From assembly GCF_014654205.1 (NCBI RefSeq), contig NZ_BNAW01000015.1, positions 93,670 to 157,669 of the forward strand: 64,000 nucleotides of DNA, given 5' to 3'. The notes beneath the pieces are model-generated. The model was not told the origin of the DNA and did no database searches. It saw nothing but the letters and a program-made list of their open reading frames with translations. This document shows positions 58,644-64,000 of the stretch, piece after piece; within the stretch, counting starts at the first letter, position 1, and each line of letters starts with the position of its first letter. A program made the position numbers and the translations under genes. This DNA is from Amycolatopsis bullii (GTDB lineage Bacteria > Actinomycetota > Actinomycetes > Mycobacteriales > Pseudonocardiaceae).

Positions 58644-59339
58644 TTGAAGACTCGGTTGAGACCTGCGGACCTCGCCCGCGAGCACGGCATCTCCACGCAG
58701 GCGGTCCGCAACTACGAACAGGACGGCTTCCTCCTGCCGGCCGCGCGCACCCCGAGCGGCTACCGGATTTACACGGAAAGGCACGCCGCAGCACTGCGGG
58801 CGTTCCTCGCCCTGGTCCCGGCCTACGGGCACGCGACGGCGGGCGGGATCATGCACGCGGTCAACGAAGACGACCTCGGCCGCGCGCTGACGCTCGTCGA
58901 CCGCGGCCACGAGCAGCTGCTCCGGGACCGCGAAACCCTCAACACGGTCCGGAAGGCGATCGGGCCGCTGACGACCGGGCCGGTCGGCGAACCGGCCGCG
59001 ACCGGCTGGTCGATCGGCGAGCTCGCGCACCACCTCGGCGTCACCGCGGCGACCGTGCGGGCGTGGGAACGCGCGGGCATCCTGGTGCCGGCGCGGAACC
59101 GGGCGACCGGCCACCGGGTCTTCCAGCCGTCCGACATCCGCGACGCCGAACTGGCCCACCTGCTCCGCCGCGGCGGCTACCCGCTCGCCCACATCGCCAC
59201 GGTGGTCGCGCAGGTCCGCACCGCGGGCGGCACGGACTCCCTGGCCGAGGCGCTCGAAACCTGGCAGGACCGGCTGACCGCCCGCGGCCTGGCGATGCTC
59301 GACGCGGCCGCCCGCCTGAGCGAGTACCTACGGGCGTGA
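58644..59339 (+). CDS. regulator with two tandem MerR DNA-binding domains
   Basis: A 231-aa protein unlike the usual single-domain MerR. Residues about 5-50 (LRPADLAREHGISTQAVRNY, then SGYRIYTERHAAALRAFL) and about 125-175 (WSIGELAHHLGVTAATVRAW, TGHRVFQPSDIRDAELAHLL) are both complete MerR winged-helix domains. They are joined by a helical linker of about 70 residues, and a short coiled region follows. It may bind as a pseudo-dimer or to two sites. TTG start. Divergent from the erythromycin-esterase-like gene with 17 bp between starts. Overlaps the convergent membrane-protein gene by 12 bp. Confidence 0.88.
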   Translation: MKTRLRPADLAREHGISTQAVRNYEQDGFLLPAARTPSGYRIYTERHAAALRAFLALVPAYGHATAGGIMHAVNEDDLGRALTLVDRGHEQLLRDRETLNTVRKAIGPLTTGPVGEPAATGWSIGELAHHLGVTAATVRAWERAGILVPARNRATGHRVFQPSDIRDAELAHLLRRGGYPLAHIATVVAQVRTAGGTDSLAEALETWQDRLTARGLAMLDAAARLSEYLRA

Positions 59340-60170
59340 ACCCGGATGCAGCCGGTCGTACTCGTGCGCGGCCGTGCGCTGGGTGCGCACCGGCAGGACC
59401 TTTTCCCCGGCTTCGTCGTCGACTTCGTTGAGCCCGAGCTGCACGGCCAGCCGGATCTGCTCGCGGTTCTCGCGGACGACGGCGGAGAAGAAGTCGTCGA
59501 TCCGCGGATCGAGGAGGACCTCCAGGAGCACGCGGAACGAGGTGTCGACACAGGCGCGCACGATTTCGTCGTGGAACGGCAGCCGCTTGAGCTTCCCGAG
59601 CTGCGGGTCCGCGGCGATCTTTTCGGCGATGATCGAGCGCAGCTCGTCCTTGTGCGCCCCGAGCGACTTGGCCAGGTTCTCCGGGTAGTTGCCGGTTTCC
59701 AGCACCTTGACGACCTCGTCGAGCACCGCGATGGTCACCGGTTTCTTGATCGCCTTCACGATCGGCTCGGAGAGCTTGTCGACGAGCCGGTAGGTGAACT
59801 GCTCGCCGACGGCCCGGTCTGCGGCCCGCCCGATCCGCACGAGCAGCAGCACGACACTGACGAACTTGTGCGCGGTCATCGCCGGGTGCGCGACCGGGAT
59901 CATGGCGAACAGCTCGTACCAGTTGCGCACGAGGAACTTCCGGGCCCACCGCCGTTTCCGCCACCGCCACAGGAACTCGAGCAGGAAGATCCCGCAGATC
60001 CCGCAGTCGACGGCGAAGAGGACGAGCCCGACGTCCCGCGCCGGCGGGCTGAGCACCATGAACCCCAGCAACCCGACCGACCCGGCGGCGAGCACGAGCA
60101 TGATCCAGTCGTCGGCGCGCACGTTCCCGGGCAGCACCCCGCTGTTGAGCTCGGGTTCACTGGTGACCAT
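59328..60170 (-). CDS. membrane protein with ion-transporter-like N-terminus
   Basis: A 280-aa protein. Three hydrophobic segments occupy about residues 24-42, 49-69 and 97-120 (IMLVLAAGSVGLLGFMVLS, VGLVLFAVDCGICGIFLLEF, FVSVVLLLVRIGRAAD), with WRWRKRRWARKFLVRNWYEL between them. This resembles the voltage-sensor-like start of bacterial ion transporter proteins, but no pore signature follows. The C-terminal 160 residues are soluble and helical (LVDKLSEPIVKAIKKPVTIA, ENLAKSLGAHKDELRSIIAEKIAADP). Not a complete channel. Function unknown. Confidence 0.75.
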   Translation of the reverse strand: MVTSEPELNSGVLPGNVRADDWIMLVLAAGSVGLLGFMVLSPPARDVGLVLFAVDCGICGIFLLEFLWRWRKRRWARKFLVRNWYELFAMIPVAHPAMTAHKFVSVVLLLVRIGRAADRAVGEQFTYRLVDKLSEPIVKAIKKPVTIAVLDEVVKVLETGNYPENLAKSLGAHKDELRSIIAEKIAADPQLGKLKRLPFHDEIVRACVDTSFRVLLEVLLDPRIDDFFSAVVRENREQIRLAVQLGLNEVDDEAGEKVLPVRTQRTAAHEYDRLHPGSRP

Positions 60171-60258
60171 GCCCGATGATGGCACGGACACCGCTGATCA
60201 GCCGGTCCGGACGTGCCGCCGAGTGGGTTTCGGAGGCTTCGGGCCGGACGCGAAGTGT

Positions 60259-60606
60259 CGTGTTTTTGTCGTGTCGCACCCCCGCCGGATACGGCATCGT
60301 GGACGGTGGCGGTCACGGCGAGGGGAGCACGGAGCGGACAGCCGGCTGCTCGCTGTTCGCTGCTCGCTCCGGCTCGGAGGGAGGCGGTGGCCGGTGGCTC
60401 AAGAAGCGGGCTGCCGGCCCACGCCGTAGCACCGCGCAGGCCGCGGATCCGGCCCGGCCGGGTTTCCCCGGGGAAAGCCGTTCCCGGCAACGGGAAACGG
60501 CTGTTGCCGCCCGGTTCCGGCGCGCACCATCGAAGCAGACCGAATCTCGCGGAAGTCCGCGAGGCCAAGCGAATCCCGTTCAACGGGGAATTCCGAGGAG
60601 CCTGCC
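60259..60606 (+). other. hairpin-rich leader upstream of the 53-aa membrane peptide
   Basis: Between the divergent membrane-protein gene and the small ORF there are about 430 bp without a gene. A possible promoter is TTGTCG (from about 60266), 18 bp, TACGGC (from about 60290). Downstream are strong stems: GGTTTCCCC/GGGGAAAGCC near 60461-60480, AGCCGTTCCCG-GCAA-CGGGAAACGGCT (60476-60502, GNRA tetraloop) and CTCGCGG-AAGT-CCGCGAG (60546-60563). This could be a structured 5' UTR or small RNA. It does not match a riboswitch class that I can recognise by eye. Confidence 0.4.
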
Positions 60607-60768
60607 ATGATGGTCGTCTGTTCCCTTGCCGCCCTTGTCCGGGTGGCGCTGTTCGTCGTCGTGCTCGCTCTGGTTGCCGGGTTGGCGCTTGGCGCGCCGT
60701 CCGGTGCGCCCGGGTCCGGGCCGGCCGGGTCTGGCGCCACCGCCACCTCGGAGGCCGTCACGCACTGA
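60607..60768 (+). CDS. 53-residue single-span membrane peptide
   Basis: A short ORF starting ATGATG, preceded by GAGGAGCCTGCC (good SD at 7 nt). It encodes one strongly hydrophobic segment (LAALVRVALFVVVLALVAGL) followed by a flexible Gly/Ser/Ala/Pro tail (APSGAPGSGPAGSGATATSE). It would be a small membrane or exported peptide. The long hairpin-rich leader suggests regulated expression. Too short for family assignment. Convergent with the TetR gene 6 bp away. Confidence 0.6.
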   Translation: MMVVCSLAALVRVALFVVVLALVAGLALGAPSGAPGSGPAGSGATATSEAVTH

Positions 60769-60774
60769 GGACGG

Positions 60775-61398
60775 TCACGGTCCCAGGTGCTCGATCAGCC
60801 TGGCCAGCTGGTCGGCGTACCGCCGGACGAAGTCGGGCGAGTCGCCCTCTGCGCCGGTCAGGCCGGCCACCACGTGCGGCAGCGTCACCGGGGCCATGGC
60901 CGCCGCCATCAGGAGCACCGTCAGGCACTCCGGGTCGGCCCAGTCCGGGAGGCGGCCCTCGGCCTTCAGCGCTTTGATCTGCTCCACCGTCCCCGCCAGG
61001 CGCTGCGCACGGGGGGCGTGGTCCGGGTCGGTTTCCGGGCTCTCGTACTCCAGCCCCGACCAGGCCAGCAGCCGGACGCCGTCGCGGTTGGCGAGGGCTT
61101 CCAGGGCCATCCGCCGGACCTGTTCGGACAGCGGGAGGTCCGGGGCCATCAGCTCGCTCTGCCGCTGCCCCCACTCGTCCGACATCGCGCGGTATAGGCC
61201 TTCTTTGCCGTCGAAGTAGTACGAGATCAGCTGCTGGTTCACCCCGGCCCGCGCCGCGATCGCCGCGATGCGCGCGCCGGCGTAGCCCTTCGCCGCGAAC
61301 TCCGCGCCCGCCGCCTCCAGGATCAGCCGGCGGGTGCGCTCCGGATCGCGTTGGCGCTCCTGGGGCTTCGGCGAACGGCGGGGCTTCGACGCGGTCAC
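60775..61398 (-). CDS. TetR-family repressor of the MFS efflux gene
   Basis: A 207-aa regulator. After a basic N-terminal extension (SKPRRSPKPQERQRDPERTR) comes the helix-turn-helix LILEAAGAEFAAKGYAGARIAAIAARAGVNQQLISYYFDGKEGLY. The C-terminal domain is helical. GTG start 14 bp after the MFS stop. A copy of the 23-bp sequence found before the MFS gene lies just upstream of this gene too, implying separate promoters repressed by the same protein. Confidence 0.9.
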   Translation of the reverse strand: MTASKPRRSPKPQERQRDPERTRRLILEAAGAEFAAKGYAGARIAAIAARAGVNQQLISYYFDGKEGLYRAMSDEWGQRQSELMAPDLPLSEQVRRMALEALANRDGVRLLAWSGLEYESPETDPDHAPRAQRLAGTVEQIKALKAEGRLPDWADPECLTVLLMAAAMAPVTLPHVVAGLTGAEGDSPDFVRRYADQLARLIEHLGP

Positions 61399-61410
61399 GC
61401 GGCGACTATA

Positions 61411-61433
61411 CGTCAACCAACCACTTGACTCTG
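61411..61433 (-). promoter_or_regulatory. TetR operator copy 1
   Basis: CGTCAACCAACC-N5-ACTCTG, overlapping the last codons of the MFS gene and 13 bp upstream of the TetR start. It agrees with the copy before the MFS gene at 19 of 23 positions. Direct duplication of a site in front of both genes is typical of shared repressor control. Confidence 0.6.
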
Positions 61434-62804
61434 CCGAACAGAAGGGTGAACCGCCGTCAGGGCGAGCGCGACCACGAGCACACCGGCGCCGACCGCGAGC
61501 GCGCCCGCCGTCGCGGCGGCGGATCCGCTGTCCAGCCGGGCGAAGAAAACCGTGCCGCACAAGGCGATCCCGGTCGCCGTCCCGAGCTGCACGGTGGTGT
61601 TCACGACGCCGGAGGCCGCGCCGGCCTGCTCCGGCCGGATCCCGGCCATCGAGGCGGCGAACAGCGCGTTCAGCACCGCGCCCATGCCGAGCCCGACGGC
61701 GACCACGGGCAGCAGCAGGGCCCACCCGCTCAACGCGGAGTCCAAGGAGGACACCAGCACCGCGATCAGCACCAGCCCGGCCAGCAGCACCGCGACGGCG
61801 CCGGCGGTGAACACCCGCCCGAGCTTCGGGGCCAGGCGCATGGCCAGGACGTTGCCTGCGACGATGCCGAGCGTCGACGGCGCGAACGTCAACGCCGCTT
61901 CCCACGGCGAGAAGCCGAGCCCGAGCTGCAGGTGCAGGGTCAGGACGAAGAACACGCCGACCCCGGTGTTGACGCAGAGCAGGACGGCCTGGCTGCCGGC
62001 GATCTGCCGCAGCAGGTCCGGCGGCAGCAACGGTTCCCCGCCGCGGCGGAACAGGCGCCGCTGGTGCCACGCGAACACACCGGACAACGGGAGAGCGGCG
62101 GCCAGCAGCACCATCGACCACACCGGCCAGCCCAGCTCGCGCCCCTGCACCAGCGGGTAGAACACCGCGAACAGCGCGGCGGTCAGCAACGCCAGCCCGG
62201 CCGGGTCCATCCGGTGCCGGGCGAACCCCGGCCGGCCCGGCATGGTGACCAGGGCACCGGCCAGCGCGAGCACGCCGAGGGGCAGGTTCACCAGGAAGAT
62301 CGCCCGCCAGCCGGTGCCGAACAGGTCGGCCTCGGTCAGCGCGCCGCCCAGCAGCGGCCCGGCGAGCCCGCCCACCGGGAACGCGGCCGCGTACCAGGTC
62401 ATCGCCTTCGGCCGCTCCCGCTCGTCGAACTCCGCGTGGACGAAGGACAGCACCTGCGGCACCATCAGCCCGGACCCGACGCCCTGCACCACCCGCGCGG
62501 CGATCAGCACGCCGACGTGCCCGGCGAGCCCGGCGGCGAGCGAGGCGGCCGTGAACACGAGCATGCCCGCCACGAACAGCTTCTTCGTGCCGTGGCGGTC
62601 GCCCAGCCGTCCGCCGGTGATCAGCGTGAGCGCGAAGCCCAGCGCGTACCCCGCCGAGATCCACTGCAGCGCGGACTCGCCGGTGCCGAGCTCCCGCCGG
62701 ATGGTCGGCAAGGCCACCGCGACGATCTGGTTGTCGATCATGTCCACCAGCACCGCGAGCACCGCGACCGCCAGTGCCCACCACCTGAGCGCGTGCTTTT
62801 CCAC
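61413..62804 (-). CDS. MFS efflux transporter (DHA2/EmrB-QacA type)
   Basis: A 463-aa drug/proton antiporter. Motif A (GGRLGDRHGTKKLF) follows helix 2, motif B/C features occur in ARVVQGVGSGLMVPQVLSFV and the D1-type motif DNQIVAVALPTIRREL is in helix 1, all characteristic of the 14-helix DHA2 group. Hydrophobic segments span the whole length. Probably exports a toxic compound sensed by the adjacent TetR regulator. The ATG has GGAGAGG-like purines upstream. Confidence 0.9.
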   Translation of the reverse strand: MEKHALRWWALAVAVLAVLVDMIDNQIVAVALPTIRRELGTGESALQWISAGYALGFALTLITGGRLGDRHGTKKLFVAGMLVFTAASLAAGLAGHVGVLIAARVVQGVGSGLMVPQVLSFVHAEFDERERPKAMTWYAAAFPVGGLAGPLLGGALTEADLFGTGWRAIFLVNLPLGVLALAGALVTMPGRPGFARHRMDPAGLALLTAALFAVFYPLVQGRELGWPVWSMVLLAAALPLSGVFAWHQRRLFRRGGEPLLPPDLLRQIAGSQAVLLCVNTGVGVFFVLTLHLQLGLGFSPWEAALTFAPSTLGIVAGNVLAMRLAPKLGRVFTAGAVAVLLAGLVLIAVLVSSLDSALSGWALLLPVVAVGLGMGAVLNALFAASMAGIRPEQAGAASGVVNTTVQLGTATGIALCGTVFFARLDSGSAAATAGALAVGAGVLVVALALTAVHPSVRQSQVVG

Positions 62805-62844
62805 GACGGACCTCTCCTCCCCGCGGCGACCGTGACGCAGCCAT

Positions 62845-62867
62845 CGTCAACCAACCGGACGACTCTG
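62845..62867 (-). promoter_or_regulatory. TetR operator copy 2
   Basis: CGTCAACCAACC-N5-ACTCTG, 40 bp upstream of the MFS start and near-identical to the site before the TetR gene. Next to it, TCAAC...GTTTGA (62867-62883) adds a partial inverted repeat. Confidence 0.6.
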
Positions 62868-62915
62868 TCAACTAGACGTTTGATTGAGTCCGGCGGATGG
62901 TGGAGAGGTGCGGGC

Positions 62916-63782
62916 TCAGACTTCGAGGACCTCCCGGAGTTTCTCGGCGAAGGCCTCCGGCTGGCCGGCGTAACCGAACTCGCCGCCCAGGAACCCGCCG
63001 TGGTGACTCGGGAACACGGTCGCTTCCTGTCCGAGCAGCTCGGCCGTGCCGATCGCGGCACGCCCGGTGAACACCTGCCGGCTTTCCTCACCGACGGCGA
63101 CGACGATGCGAGTCGGCGCCGCGGCGAGCGCTTCGACGTCGAGCCGGTAGCCGGTCACCCCGACGGAACGTTCGCTCAGCACCGGGTCGTCACGACGACC
63201 GTCGTCCTCGGCAGGCAGTCCGAACTGGGCCGGGTCCGCCGGCGGGAGCGCGAAATAGGCGTCGGTGAACTCGCCCTCCCACGCCCCCAGCGCCATGAAC
63301 GCCGCCATGCCGGCACCGAAGCCCTTGGTCTGGTAGGCCTCCCGCATCAGCCGGCCGGCCCGCTCCGCCGCGGCGGCGTCCGGAAGCGAACCGTTGAGCG
63401 GCGGCTCGTGGGCGACGAAGGTGCGGACGGCCTCCGGGTGCGCCGTGACCAGCGCGAACCCGGCGACCGCACCCCCGCTGCTCCCGAACACGTCGACGGG
63501 ACCGGCCCCGAGCGCCCGGATGACGGCGTGGACGTCCTCGGCCTGCACGGCGGGCACGTGGTCGACCCGGCCGTCCTTGCGGACGCTGCGCCCGAGCCCG
63601 CGCGGGTCGTAGGTGACGACGGTGCGGTCGGCGAAGTGCGACGCCAGTGTGCCGAACCCCTCGGCGGTCATCGGCTGCCCGAGCATCACCAGCGGTGGCC
63701 GCGGGCTCTCGGCGGGCGCCGGGCCGTGCACGTCGTAGACGATGTCGGCTTCGGGTGTTTCCAGTGTGTGCGTGGTCGTCAT
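62916..63782 (-). CDS. alpha/beta hydrolase
   Basis: A 288-aa alpha/beta-hydrolase-fold protein. The nucleophile elbow is VDVFGSSGGAVAG (Ser about 102), TYDPRGLGRSVR marks the region after strand 4, and the catalytic His is probably in FPSHHGGFLG. ATG with GGAGGAAACC upstream. Substrate unknown; may be an esterase or a lactonase. Separated from the MFS gene by 111 bp containing the operator, so it is a separate unit. Confidence 0.85.
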   Translation of the reverse strand: MTTTHTLETPEADIVYDVHGPAPAESPRPPLVMLGQPMTAEGFGTLASHFADRTVVTYDPRGLGRSVRKDGRVDHVPAVQAEDVHAVIRALGAGPVDVFGSSGGAVAGFALVTAHPEAVRTFVAHEPPLNGSLPDAAAAERAGRLMREAYQTKGFGAGMAAFMALGAWEGEFTDAYFALPPADPAQFGLPAEDDGRRDDPVLSERSVGVTGYRLDVEALAAAPTRIVVAVGEESRQVFTGRAAIGTAELLGQEATVFPSHHGGFLGGEFGYAGQPEAFAEKLREVLEV

Positions 63783-64000
63783 GGTTTCCTCCATAAGATT
63801 GTCGGTGTTCAGGACGGGGTGTCCTGGATGCCCAGGGCGATGGGGTGTGGCTGATGGTTTCTTGCCTTCGAGGTGGCTTCCGAGGAGTGGCCGCTCCGTC
63901 ATTCTGGACGCCCTGGCCGCTGATTGAGATCTGCGCTCGGTCGCTGTTTATGGAGATGCTGGCGGGTCGTCCACGGGGTTGAGCTGCGAAGGACGGGAGG
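63783..64000. other. intergenic end of window
   Basis: About 220 bp upstream of the hydrolase gene. I see its SD and an AT-richer AAGATTGTC stretch that may belong to its promoter, but no further gene or confident site before the window ends. Confidence 0.4.

Noticed and set aside
60259..60606. A named riboswitch (for example c-di-AMP or cobalamin type)
   Set aside because: The stems are clear but I could not match the conserved core of any class by eye, so only a structured leader is reported.

Overview
The window reads as chromosomal DNA of a high-GC actinomycete. Evidence: uniformly GC-rich third codon positions, many GTG starts, GTGA/TGATG gene overlaps, TANNNT boxes 6-7 nt upstream of start codons (leaderless transcripts), the MurT/GatD pair, and ECF41 and ECF42 sigma factors. 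A filamentous Pseudonocardiaceae member such as Amycolatopsis is my best guess; this is inference from style, not a database match. No rRNA, tRNA, CRISPR array, prophage or intact transposon was found.

Layout. 0-7.9 kb: a dipeptidase, a MarR regulator, the remnant of a VOC gene, and an operon for the aerobic benzoyl-CoA (box) route: boxC, boxB, benzoate-CoA ligase and an amidohydrolase, behind a probable leaderless promoter. 7.9-16.6 kb: an acetyltransferase behind an 18-codon leader ORF with competing hairpins, a GH3 glycosidase with divergent TetR, small redox enzymes under HxlR/MarR-type operators, and an ABC exporter. 16.7-17.15 kb: a striking intergenic block of three arrays, each of six 21-bp units, two of them mutually inverted. 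17.1-20.4 kb: a 4-oxalocrotonate decarboxylase/oxopentenoate hydratase pair and small genes.

20.4-23.6 kb: a compact gas-vesicle operon whose genes nearly all overlap. Its first gene is a GvpO-like domain fused to a GvpA/J-type domain and its last encodes a short NHL-repeat protein. 23.8-27.9 kb: a two-component system and MurT/GatD, which amidate lipid II. 27.9-40.7 kb: an oxidoreductase/TetR pair with a perfect 14-bp operator, IclR plus lactate permease, an ECF42 sigma/YCII operon, an Rsm22-like methyltransferase, an orphan histidine kinase and a DUF2079 membrane protein.

40.9-49.9 kb: the most unusual functional block. It holds a TPR-CHAT protease, a 95-aa protein, then an operon of subtilisin-like protease, ECF sigma factor and a beta-sandwich protein, and divergently a SpvB/YD-repeat protein whose 3' end runs into a dispersed hairpin repeat. 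It looks like a regulated two-protease system. 49.9-57.6 kb: an ECF41 sigma factor with a textbook promoter, a secreted GH29-like glycosidase with several carbohydrate-binding modules, a frameshifted DUF2716 gene, and a secreted beta-helix protein with a CBM56-like module and a DasR-like upstream site. 57.6-64 kb: an erythromycin-esterase-like protein divergent from a regulator with two MerR domains, a membrane protein, a 53-aa membrane peptide behind a hairpin-rich leader, a TetR/MFS efflux pair with duplicated operators, and an alpha/beta hydrolase.
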